In this document: positions 30,489 through 38,963 of the stretch, one piece after another
Layout of the letters: each line of letters opens with the position of its first letter
Position numbering within the stretch: the first letter of the stretch is position 1
NCBI GenBank assembly: GCA_041398605.1
Contig: JAWKUK010000010.1
Span: 1 to 64,000 of the forward strand
Direction of reading: 5' to 3'
DNA: 64,000 nucleotides
Source: JAWKUK01 sp041398605
GTDB lineage: Bacteria > Planctomycetota > UBA1135 > GCA-002686595
Position numbers and translations under genes: made by a program
The notes under the pieces: model-generated
Told to the model about the DNA's origin: nothing
What the model saw: only the letters and a program-made list of their open reading frames with translations
The model's database searches: none

Positions 30489-31244
30489 CCCGACCGAGAC
30501 CGCACGCGGGGACGCGCGGTGTCATTCGGGCTGGTCGAAATTGCGCGCTGCGTCGCGCTCGGCGGCGCGGCCCCGCGCACGGGCGCTGCATCGGACGTGG
30601 CCGTGCTCGCGTCGCCTCCTGCGTCGTGCGGCGGGCCTCGAGCCAGGCGAGCTTCGACCTTGCTCCAGTTCAGCTCGGGAGTCCAGTCACGAGCTCCGTG
30701 TCCGTGGCCCGCCCATTGCGTCGCGAGGCTCGCGATACTGCGGTTGTGGAGCCGCCGACAGGCGTGCCGCAGGTGAGGCCGTCGATTCTGTACCGGGAGT
30801 GGAACGGAAGCCGCCGCGGGGCACCGGCACAGGTCCACGCCGAGGCGCGCGCTCCGCGCGCGCCTCGGCGTGGACCTGTGCCGGTGCCCCTGGCGGCTTC
30901 CGTTCCACTCCCGGTACAGAATCGACGGCCTGGCTCAGCGCCATGCGTCCAGCTCGAACGCCGTCAGCGCCAGCTCGGCCTCGACCTCCGCGAGCTCGAG
31001 GCGCAGGGCGTCCGGCGCGGGGGCCACACCCGCCTCGTGGATCTGCTCGGCCTGTGCGAGGGTGCGCCGCAGGTGCCCGGAGGCGCGCCTCGCCCGCCGC
31101 ACGGCGCGACTCGGCGGCGGCGAGCAGGTCCTGGCGCACACACTCCTCGCGCGAGACCCGCCCGAGGACGAACTCCGCGCGCAGCGCGAGGCGGCGGTCC
31201 ACGTCGACGAGCGCTCGCTCCGCGTCCGCGAGCGCGAGCGCGGC
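29389..31244. repeat. large direct repeat, right copy (pairs with 5949-7789)
   Basis: Counterpart of the left copy, carrying the same transposase section, palindrome and coiled-coil gene fragment (about 30935-31244, minus strand). The copies are 23 kb apart; recombination between them would delete or loop out the whole intervening region, including norR and the low-GC cassette. Confidence 0.85.
30776..30931. repeat. near-perfect long palindrome (arms about 73 nt)
   Basis: The left arm starts AGGCCGTCGATTCTGTACCG and the right arm ends with its complement. The arms differ only around 30815-30820 (GCGGGG against AGGGG), and the central loop is a few nt inside CGCGCGCTCCGCGCGCG. Such a perfect long palindrome is normally unstable, so it is recent or selected. 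Confidence 0.9.
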
Positions 31245-31370
31245 CACGCCGACATCGAGGATCGGCACCATAGAGGATAGATGGGATGAGAAGGCCAGCC
31301 TCCGGTGCGGGGTACCCTCGGCGGGTCCCCAAGTCACAGACGGGCTCGAGGCCCAAGAAGGAGGCTGACC

Positions 31371-32546
31371 ATGACCGAGCGTACCACCACAACAACCGCG
31401 ACGCTGCCCAAGTCCACCTCGACCATCGGCATCGACCTCGGCGACCGCATGAGCCACGTTTGCGTGCTCGACGCCGGGGGGCAGGTGATCGAGGAGGGGA
31501 CGGTCCCCACGACGGCTGCCGGGCTCCGAAAGCGTTTCGAGCGCTGTGAGCCGACGCGGATCGCCATCGAGGCTGGTGGGCAGTCGGGCTGGGTCAACGA
31601 CCTCCTTCGCGAGCTGGGACACAACGTCATCGTCGCGAACCCGCGCAAGCTCCGGATGATCTTCCAGAATGATTCGAAGAGACTCTCAGGGTTTGTTTGC
31701 TTGGCGTGTTCGACGCGGAGCAGCTTGCACGTGTGGCGCGCCTCGACCCGAAGTTGCTGCACCCGATTCAGCACCGCGAACGATCCGCTCGCGTGGACCT
31801 CGTGAAGGTACGGTCGCGCGACATTCTGGTATCCACGCGGACAGGGCGGATCAACCACGTGCGCGGGGTCCTCAAGTCGTTCGGCGCGCGCGTCGGGGCG
31901 AAGGGCGCTCCGTCGTTCCACGGGTGGGTCGAGGGTCAGATCCCCGAAGAGCTCCGCGGCGCTCTGCGTCCGATCCTGACGACCCTGGCGGCTGTCGGCG
32001 AACAGATCGACCTGCTGGACAAGGAGATCGAGCGGCTGGCAGCTGACGTGTACCCGGAGACCGAAGTATTGCGGCAGGTTGACCGCGTTGGTCTTCATAC
32101 CGCGGTGAGGTTCGTCCTGACCGTGGAAGACCCGAAGCGAATCAAGGACAGTCGCGACGTCGGCGCCTACTTCGGCCTGTGCCCGCGTCGGAGTCAATCG
32201 GGCGCGTGCGATCCTTAGCTGCGCATTACCAAGGCAGGCGACCGCGACATGCGGCGTCACCTCGTGCAGTGTGCGCAGCAGATGCTCGGGCCGTTCGGCA
32301 AGCGGAGTTCACTTCGGGGACCTGCGGCGCTGGGGCCTTGCGCTGGCGGGGCGCGGGGGCAAGACAGCCAAGAAGAAGGCTGTGATCGCCGTGGCGCGCA
32401 AGCTCGCCGTGTTGTTGCACACGCTCTGGAAGACGGGTTCCGTCTACGATCCGTTGCGTGTGGCCGAGCGAAGAGCGAAACGGATAGCGGGTGGTGGAGC
32501 GTCGGCAGCCTCGGCTACGGCTGCGAACGAGGCGGTGTCGGCATGA
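31371..32546 (+). pseudogene. IS110-family transposase, frameshifted
   Basis: A strong SD (AAGGAGG at 31358) precedes ATG 31371. The N-terminal DEDD domain is clear (STIGIDLGDRMSHVCVLDAG, RIAIEAGGQSGWVNDLLREL, VIVANPRKLRMI). A frameshift near 31690 leads to EQLARVARLDPKLLHPIQHR and the middle coiled region, then VGAYFGLCPRRSQSG. A stop at 32216 and another shift near 32310 precede the C-terminal Tnp_20 end (WGLALAGRGGKTAKKKAVIA, VARKLAVLLHTLWKTG). IS110 transposases insert with a bridge-RNA mechanism. At least three lesions make this one inactive. Confidence 0.85.
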
Positions 32547-33780
32547 ACAGCGCGTCCAGTGTCATCGTCGCTGTCGTGCTGATCGCGGCGCTCGTCCGTC
32601 GCTGCGCAGCGGCTCCGCGCCAGCAACGCTCGCGCCCTACGGCAGACCTTCGGGCACTCGCGTTGCGGAGCGCTCCTCTCGCTGCTCCGCTCCTCGCGCT
32701 CGGAGACTGGACGTCCAGAGCCCACCCGCGTGGACGCGGGCGGGTGGGCTCTGGACGACAACGTTGGGCTTCCCAGATAGGAAACAGCGACTCGCTGCTT
32801 GGCGCAGAACAACCCTGATCAAGAAGTCGCACGGTTCGCTCAGCTGCGACGTCCAACGTAAGTTCCTCAAGCGACCACAGCACACCTAGGTCAGATCGAC
32901 GACGACCACCGAGAGCAAGATCGAACTGCGTGAAACCGCCCAGTCCGGGTGACCGCGGCGAATTCCTTGGACAGCCGCCGCTCACCCCGTGAGCGACGCA
33001 CAGTCCGCCGGATAGATAGCGGCACCCGACTGGACGGACCCCCTCGAGCACCAGGGTCGACGCCAACGGCTGGACCCACACAGAGTGCGCATGGAAGCAA
33101 GGCGCAGGCACACCGTGGTAGGGGCGCAGCTCGATCGCCCCACGGCGATCGTCCCGACGAGCACCCCAGAAGAAAGCACTCAAAAGAGCTGGCCGGCAGG
33201 GGGCCTTCTCATGGAAGGAGTTCGAAAGAGGGTGTTCCGGACCCCGAGGTCCGCGGGTGGGGCTTGGTGTGCCTCGTCTTGGTGCGAGTCAGACTCGTTC
33301 GGTGCGGAACCCGGTCCACGAGCGGCGTTGCCGGGCGCGTGTGAGCGTGCGACCAGGGCGGTCGTGGGGGACAGCGGCACCTCCGGACGGTAGCTGCGCT
33401 CTGGCGTTGCAACAACCCAAGCCCGCTCCTCGCGATCTGCGAGGGGCGGGCGAGGCTCGGAGAGGGTCCGGACCCGAATGACTCCGAAGCCGGACTCCGA
33501 AGTGTCAAGGTCCGCCCAAGCGAGACCACCTTCGGTTCGGCCAAACGAGACCACCCTGGCAGCGCATCAAGGTCGCTCGTTGAGCCGGGCAACTCCGACG
33601 GGAACCGTGGCGGGTGTCACCGATTCCGTCCCCACGTGTCCAGGGGTCTGGCGCAGAGCCCCAGGCGAGCGTCGGAGGCGTACGGCCGACCGAGCCGCGA
33701 CGGGTCAAGCGTCGCCTCGCTGCCCCTGGAACAATGTGCGGTCTACGGCCTCGATCAGGGCGCCGCGAAACACCGGCGAG
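32547..33780. other. non-coding stretch with a 17-bp perfect hairpin
   Basis: No credible gene in 1.2 kb. The one structured item is a perfect 17-bp inverted repeat (GTCCAGAGCCCACCCGC at 32713-32729, complement at 32740-32756, loop of 10 nt). It resembles a REP-type or element-end hairpin. Confidence 0.5.
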
Positions 33781-33783
33781 CGG

Positions 33784-34032
33784 CCGGTGTTGCAGGCCCA
33801 GCGCGAGGGGCGCCCGATCATGCGCGAGTGCCTCTTGCGATCGACGAGCATGGGCCTCGTCAACGTGAACGGCGGCTGCCTGGCTGCGGTGGTGATGGAC
33901 GTGCCGCGCGACCCGTTCGGCGCTCGGCCGGACGGGCTGGCGCTCGACCCGAGGTGGTTCGCGCTGATCGGCGCGGGCCAGAGCGCGCCGCGTACGCTGA
34001 TGCTGCCACGCTCCCCGCTCGACGTGGAGTGA
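33784..34032 (+). pseudogene. 3' remnant of an unidentified gene
   Basis: About 80 residues (MRECLLRSTSMGLVNVNGGC, PRDPFGARPDGLALDPRWFA, stop at 34032) look like the natural C-terminus of a folded protein and not an out-of-frame shadow. Upstream the frame degrades into the mobile-element region, so only the 3' end survives. I recognise no family. It is convergent with the gene ending at 34082. Confidence 0.35.
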
Positions 34033-34081
34033 CCGACAACTCGGCCGCGCGCCGAGCGGGAGCGTGATGCCTCCTTGAAGA

Positions 34082-35893
34082 TCACTCCAGCTCGGCGAGG
34101 CACCAGAGCGCCATCGCCGTCCCGTACGCCTTGCCGATCTCGTGGCTGTCGATGAACGCGCCGTCGATCTCCGGCAGCGCCAAGATCCGGGCGCGCTGGT
34201 CCGCGACGAACGCCGCGCGCGCGGCCGCCGAGCCCTCGCCCAACCGGGCGATCGCCTCGACCCGACCGTGCACGTCGTACCAGTAGAAGAAGCCGCCGTA
34301 CGCAAACCGGTTCGTGTGATCGTCGTACTTGCGCGCCGGCTCCAGGTGGTGCTGGTGCTCGAACGACAAGGCGATCGCCTTCTCGAGGCCGATCGAGTCC
34401 GCCGGTGACCAGAGGTCGAGCGCCAGCTCGCCCAAGGGCGTTCGGCCGACCGAGCCCTCGATCTGCGCGCGCGCCGGGCGCCCGCCTTCGCGCACCGAGT
34501 TGTAGGTGTAGGCGCCTGCGTCGGTGCGGCAGCGCAGCAGCAGCCGCGCGCCCTGCGCGACAACGTCAGAGAGGTCGGACATCGGCTCGACCGCGTTCGA
34601 TCGACCGAGCGCGATCAAGGCGCTCGCCGTGACGAAGGGGTTCGGGTATTCGTGCGCCCAAGAGCCTGTGTCGCGCTGCTGCGCGACGAGGCCCTGGGCC
34701 AAGCCATGCAGGTCGATGCGCGGCGTCCCCGCGTCAGGCGGCGAGCCACCGGCCTGACCCCGCAGCTCGATGTAGCGCGTCGCCGCGCGCAGGCGATAGA
34801 TGTGCCCCCAGACGAGCTCGTCCGCGTCCTCGGGGTTCAAGTGCGCGTCGTCGAGGGCGTAGGCGAGCGCCGCCGCGAGGGCCGGCTCAATGCGCGCGCG
34901 CAGCGCGACGTCCTCCGGCGAGTCGCCGAGCCGCGCCGCGCCCTCCATCATCGCGATCGCTGCGATCCCCGTCACCGCGACGTAGACGTTCGGCAGCCCG
35001 TCCGTGCCACCGAAGTCGTAGATCGAGTCGTGGAACCCGCCGTCGGCGCGCTGCACCGACAACAGGTACTCGAGGCTGCGCCGCCACAGCTCCGCTTCGG
35101 TGTACACACCAGGCGCACACAGCGTTCCTGAGCCGCTCGCCGCGAGCGCGCCGTCGGGCAGCACGTCGTAGGACTCCAGCCCGCGCGCGAGCGGGCCGTG
35201 CCCCTCGAGCTCCATCGCGGCCTTCCATGCCAGCGGGTGCTCGGGGTGCTGCGTCGTGAGCGCTTCCCACGCCGCGCGCGCATCGCCCTCGCGCTTCGCG
35301 CGCCAGGCCTCGGCGCCGCGCAAGAAGAGGGCCTCCGGCGACTCCTCTGCCTCACCGCCCTCGGCGCTGGGCGTCCACGGCAACGGGTTGCCCCGATCCG
35401 GCTCGACCCCGACGAGCGGCGCGAGCACCGCGTCGAACCAAGCGGGGTGCAACGTCGAGAGCTGGTCTTGCCGCGCCACCTCGCTGCCGTCGGCCGCGAG
35501 GACCAGGAACCCGGGCTCGATGAACTCGATCGGTCGCAGCCCGAACCTCTCGCACGCGGCCTTGTCCGCCGCGAACTTCACCGGGATGTAGCGCGCGTTC
35601 AAGAGCGCGATCAGCCGCGGCCACGAGAACGGACCCGCCATCATCGCGCGGTCGACCTCGGGCTTGCGGTCCATGAAGCTCCCGCGGATCGTCGGCACAT
35701 ACCAAAACACGGCCTTGCCCGAGCCCTTGGCCTCAGCGAGCGCGGCGTCGAGGTCGGGGCGCCACGCGACCGCGCTGCCCGCGCGCGCGGCGAGCGCCGA
35801 CGGCTCGCTCCGGATCTTCTTGGTGGAGTTCTGTCCGAGGCTGTCCCCGGTCAGAGCGAGGCTGAACAAGGCGAGGGCGACGAGGGTGCGCAT
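34082..35893 (-). CDS. secreted thioredoxin-like/prenyltransferase-repeat protein
   Basis: A 603-residue protein with signal peptide (MRTLVALALFSLALTGDSLG). Residues about 45-155 resemble a thioredoxin-like domain lacking the CxxC (AEAKGSGKAVFWYVPTIRGS, PGFLVLAADGSEVARQDQ). Residues about 270-600 form an alpha/alpha toroid of prenyltransferase/squalene-oxidase-type repeats (LLSVQRADGGFHDSIYDFGG, GLVAQQRDTGSWAHEYPNPF, RYDDHTNRF-like, FIDSHEIGKAYGTAMALW). Catalytic aspartates of the true cyclases are not evident, so a structural or binding role is more likely. The start is followed by standard secretion features. The next gene upstream on the same strand ends 40 nt away. Confidence 0.65.
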   Translation of the reverse strand: MRTLVALALFSLALTGDSLGQNSTKKIRSEPSALAARAGSAVAWRPDLDAALAEAKGSGKAVFWYVPTIRGSFMDRKPEVDRAMMAGPFSWPRLIALLNARYIPVKFAADKAACERFGLRPIEFIEPGFLVLAADGSEVARQDQLSTLHPAWFDAVLAPLVGVEPDRGNPLPWTPSAEGGEAEESPEALFLRGAEAWRAKREGDARAAWEALTTQHPEHPLAWKAAMELEGHGPLARGLESYDVLPDGALAASGSGTLCAPGVYTEAELWRRSLEYLLSVQRADGGFHDSIYDFGGTDGLPNVYVAVTGIAAIAMMEGAARLGDSPEDVALRARIEPALAAALAYALDDAHLNPEDADELVWGHIYRLRAATRYIELRGQAGGSPPDAGTPRIDLHGLAQGLVAQQRDTGSWAHEYPNPFVTASALIALGRSNAVEPMSDLSDVVAQGARLLLRCRTDAGAYTYNSVREGGRPARAQIEGSVGRTPLGELALDLWSPADSIGLEKAIALSFEHQHHLEPARKYDDHTNRFAYGGFFYWYDVHGRVEAIARLGEGSAAARAAFVADQRARILALPEIDGAFIDSHEIGKAYGTAMALWCLAELE

Positions 35894-35932
35894 CGCCGGA
35901 GGATAGCGCGCGTCCGCCCTGCTCGCGCGCGC

Positions 35933-36418
35933 TCACTCGTCCGCGTTCAGGCGCTGTATGAGCGAGGTCGAAGAGTGGGCCTTCGGGTCGCCGCAGATCG
36001 CGACGCGCCCGCCCCAACGCTCGACGGCGGCCCGCTCCGGCACGGCGTCTGCCGTCCAATCCGTGCCCTTGGCGTGCACGTCGGGCCGCAGCGCGTCGAT
36101 CAGCTCGTGCGCCGTCGGCTCGTCGAAGCTCGTCACGTAGTCGACGCCTGCGAGGGCAGCCATGACCTCGAGCCGCTCGATGAGCGGCACGGCGGGCCGG
36201 CCCGCGCCTTTGTTCCGCGCGACGCTGGCGTCCGAGTTCAGCGCGACGACCAGCAGGTCGCCGTGCGCGCGCGCCTCGCGCAGCAAGCGCACGTGGCCGA
36301 CGTGCAGCACGTCGAAGCAGCCGTTCGCGAGGACCACTCGCGCGCGGGGCTCCCCGTTCCGCGCGGCCGCGAGCTCGACGGCGAGCGCCCGATAGTCCGG
36401 CACGATCCGCGCGGTCAT
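35933..36418 (-). CDS. hldC: D-glycero-beta-D-manno-heptose-1-phosphate adenylyltransferase
   Basis: A 161-residue cytidylyltransferase-fold enzyme corresponding to the C-terminal half of HldE (RfaE2). It has NGCFDVLHVGHVRLL (HxGH nucleotide-binding motif), ALNSDASVARNKG, and DVHAKGTDWTADAVPE near the C-terminus. It makes ADP-D-glycero-D-manno-heptose for the LPS inner core. The stand-alone form implies that the kinase half is encoded elsewhere. ATG 36418 overlaps the stop of the heptosyltransferase gene (ATGA), so the two are co-translated, which agrees with a shared heptose pathway. Confidence 0.9.
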   Translation of the reverse strand: MTARIVPDYRALAVELAAARNGEPRARVVLANGCFDVLHVGHVRLLREARAHGDLLVVALNSDASVARNKGAGRPAVPLIERLEVMAALAGVDYVTSFDEPTAHELIDALRPDVHAKGTDWTADAVPERAAVERWGGRVAICGDPKAHSSTSLIQRLNADE

Positions 36419-37479
36419 GGCAGCGCCAAGGACTCGAGGAGCTCACGCGCCGCGCCGACCGCGCGCTCTGGGCGCAGCCGCGTCATGCAGCGGTGGTCGA
36501 TCGGGCACTTCTTCAGCGCGCACGGCGCGCAGTCGACTGCCTCGCGCAGGACGCGCTGGCGCGCGAGGTGGTGGTCCGTGTGGCCGCTGTGGGTCGGGCC
36601 CATCAGCACCACGCACGGGATCCCGAGCGCGACGGCCATGCTGCGCGGCCCGGTGTCGTTCGTCAGGACGAGGGTCGTGCGCTCCAGCAGCGCCGCGAGC
36701 AGCCCGAGGTGCAGCCCCGCCAGGACGTGCACGCCGTCCTCGGCCGAGCGCCGCACCGCGTCGGCGACGCCCTCTTCGCCAGGCGCGTGGGACACCAGCG
36801 GCACGAGCCCGAGCGAGCGCCGCAGCCCATCACACGCGGCGCCGAAGTGCTCGGCCGGCCACATCTTGCTCGATCCAAAGGAGGCGCCGCAGATGACGAC
36901 GCAGAGGCGCTCGTCGGCCGAGGGCGCGCGCGAGAGGCCGATGCCCGCGAGGATCTCAGCGATCTCCGCGCGCCACTCGTCGCGCACGAGCAGGTCCATG
37001 GTGTCGCCTTGGTCCGCGCAGCCGAGCATGCGCGTGATGCGCAGGTAGCGCTCGATCATCGAGAACGCGAGGCGCTTGCCGTCCGGCGTCTTCGGGTGGC
37101 GCAGGCGATGCGTCGTCATCAGCTCACGCGCGATGTCCCGCGAGTAGCCGATGCGCACCGGGATACCCGCGCGCCATGGCGCGTATGCCGCGCGCTGTGA
37201 GTCCGGCATCAGGACCGCCCAATCGAAGCCCTCGGCCTTCAGCGCGCGCACCCGCGCGCGCGTCTTCGCGAGGCCCTTGCCAGGGTCCGCGATGAAGCGC
37301 GAGACGTAAGGCAGGTCTTCGACGAGCGGCCGCGAATAGGGGCGCCCCTCGACGACGAGCTCGGCGTCAGGGTGCGCGGCGCCGAGCGCGCGCAGCGCCG
37401 GCGTCGCCATGACCACGTCGCCGACCCAGTTGGGCAGGCGCACGAGGATCTTCTTGGGGTTCGGGATGGCTCGGGCCAC
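36415..37479 (-). CDS. waaF: ADP-heptose:LPS heptosyltransferase (GT9)
   Basis: A 354-residue glycosyltransferase family 9 protein. The N-terminus RLPNWVGDVVMATPALRAL is the hallmark of heptosyltransferase II. The donor-binding half has VVICGASFGSSKMWPAEHFG, TLVLTNDTGPRSMAVALGIP and VVLMGPTHSGHTDHH. The C-terminus has a Cys-rich turn (CAPCALKKCPIDHRCM) also found in WaaF. It transfers heptose to the inner core of lipooligosaccharide on the cytoplasmic face of the inner membrane. Downstream it overlaps the heptose adenylyltransferase gene; 30 nt upstream lies the radical SAM gene, so all three form one operon. Confidence 0.88.
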   Translation of the reverse strand: MARAIPNPKKILVRLPNWVGDVVMATPALRALGAAHPDAELVVEGRPYSRPLVEDLPYVSRFIADPGKGLAKTRARVRALKAEGFDWAVLMPDSQRAAYAPWRAGIPVRIGYSRDIARELMTTHRLRHPKTPDGKRLAFSMIERYLRITRMLGCADQGDTMDLLVRDEWRAEIAEILAGIGLSRAPSADERLCVVICGASFGSSKMWPAEHFGAACDGLRRSLGLVPLVSHAPGEEGVADAVRRSAEDGVHVLAGLHLGLLAALLERTTLVLTNDTGPRSMAVALGIPCVVLMGPTHSGHTDHHLARQRVLREAVDCAPCALKKCPIDHRCMTRLRPERAVGAARELLESLALP

Positions 37480-37509
37480 GCGCGAAGGTCAGGGGCTCAG
37501 GGCCGGAGC

Positions 37510-38730
37510 TCAGAGGAAGAAGTCGCTGTCGCGCTCGAGCGGCTCGAAGGCGGGCTCGGCGTCGCTCGCGATCACGCCCTCGAGCCACCAATTGGTCGAG
37601 TGATAGAGGCACGTCACGGCGCGGCACTCTTCGCTGGCATCGAACGTGTCCAGGATGTTCGCGAGCGCCGCGCCCGTCTCCGCCGCGCGCTCTCGGTCTT
37701 GGTACGCACCCTTGTCCGCGATGAGCGCTTTGTCCACGCCGCGGTGCGCCGGGCAGTTGTAGAGCCCCATCGGCGTCAGCACCTGGCGCAGCGCTTGCAT
37801 GTGGCACGTCCTCGGCTGCAGCGTCAAGTCACGCCAGGTGCCCTCTTCGAGCATGCGCAGGTTCGTGCTCTCGTAGACGTCGAACGTCGCGTCGCCGAGC
37901 GCCTTGGCGCGGTTGACCTCGCGCCGGATGCGCGCGACGGTCTCTTGCACAGCCGCCCGCGACTTGTCGGGGTCCATCACCTCGGCGCCGTCGTCCTGCC
38001 GCTCGAGCACGGGCTTCAGCGAGATGTAGTCGAAGCCGCTGCGCTTCGCGCGCTCGGTCGCCAGGACGATCTCGTCGATGTTCTCGCACAGCTCGTTGCC
38101 GTCGCGGGACGCGCCGCCCCACACGATGATGTAGCTGAAGCCGAGGCGCGGCGCAGCGTTCGCTGCCCGGAGCTTCGGCACCCACGCGCAGATCGCGTCG
38201 AGCGTGACGTCGGCGTTGGTCGGCTTGTGCATCGCCGCGAAGAGCTCATTCGAGCCCGAGTCGAGCGACATGCGGATCCAGTCGCCCTGCTCGAGGTGCG
38301 GGATGGCCTCCAGCAATCGGTCGCCGCGGCTGCCGTTGGTCACGACGGCGACGGCGAGCCCGAGCCCCTTGAGGAAGGCCACGAACCCCACGAAGCCGGG
38401 ATACAGGGTCGGCTCGCCGCCGCCGATCAGGATCACCGAGCGCAGGCCGCGCTCGTGCATCAGGGCCAGCGACGCCCGCAGGTCGGCCTCGGCCAGGCGG
38501 TGCTTCGTATTGAGGATGTCCCAGTCGATGCAGTGGGTGCACCGGTAGTTGCACGCGGTCGTCAGGTCCAGGTTGATCGAGACCGGGGCCGTGGCGGGCG
38601 CGGGGGGGCGCGCTCCGCCGAGCTCGTCCGCCCGGCGTACGCCTCGGCGCCACCGGACATACGCCTCCAGGGTCGGCGCGACGCTCGGGTGGCGGAGCTT
38701 GGCGGCGAAGTCGTGGATCGAGTGCGTCAA
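37510..38730 (-). CDS. radical SAM protein of the heptose operon
   Basis: A radical SAM enzyme with 4Fe-4S motif CNYRCTHC followed by DWDILNTKHRL, the GGEPTLYPGF glycine-rich SAM motif, and MSLDSGSNELFAAMHKPT. The C-terminal third has extra cysteines (TCHMQALRQVLTPMGLYNCP, EECRAVTCLYH), like a SPASM/twitch auxiliary cluster. The frame is open up to ATG 38919, but that adds 63 basic, proline-rich residues; TTG 38730 places about 60 residues before the cluster, as usual, so I chose it with reserve. Its place in front of waaF and hldC suggests a role in surface glycan or lipid modification. The substrate is unknown. Confidence 0.75.
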   Translation of the reverse strand: MTHSIHDFAAKLRHPSVAPTLEAYVRWRRGVRRADELGGARPPAPATAPVSINLDLTTACNYRCTHCIDWDILNTKHRLAEADLRASLALMHERGLRSVILIGGGEPTLYPGFVGFVAFLKGLGLAVAVVTNGSRGDRLLEAIPHLEQGDWIRMSLDSGSNELFAAMHKPTNADVTLDAICAWVPKLRAANAAPRLGFSYIIVWGGASRDGNELCENIDEIVLATERAKRSGFDYISLKPVLERQDDGAEVMDPDKSRAAVQETVARIRREVNRAKALGDATFDVYESTNLRMLEEGTWRDLTLQPRTCHMQALRQVLTPMGLYNCPAHRGVDKALIADKGAYQDRERAAETGAALANILDTFDASEECRAVTCLYHSTNWWLEGVIASDAEPAFEPLERDSDFFL

Positions 38731-38963
38731 GGGGAGCGTCGGGGTCAGCGCGGCGCGAAGGGGGCAAGGATACCCGCCGAGGGGGCTCCGACGGTCACGG
38801 GAGCCCCGTCTGCTCGGACTGCCCCAGTCTGGGCCCGGGAATTTTCCGGGAAAGATTCCCGCCGGCCGGGCACTATGTGGCAGGCTCTCCCCTGAACCGC
38901 GCTGGCAAGCAGCGCCCACCCGATCCGACCGTCGCTGAGCCCATTCACTCCAACAACTCTCGC

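Noticed and set aside
35815..35840. NSTKK coding shared by the prenyltransferase-repeat protein and the IS91 transposase as an IS remnant
   Set aside because: Only about 18 nt agree and the surrounding sequence fits the gene's own N-terminus; chance.
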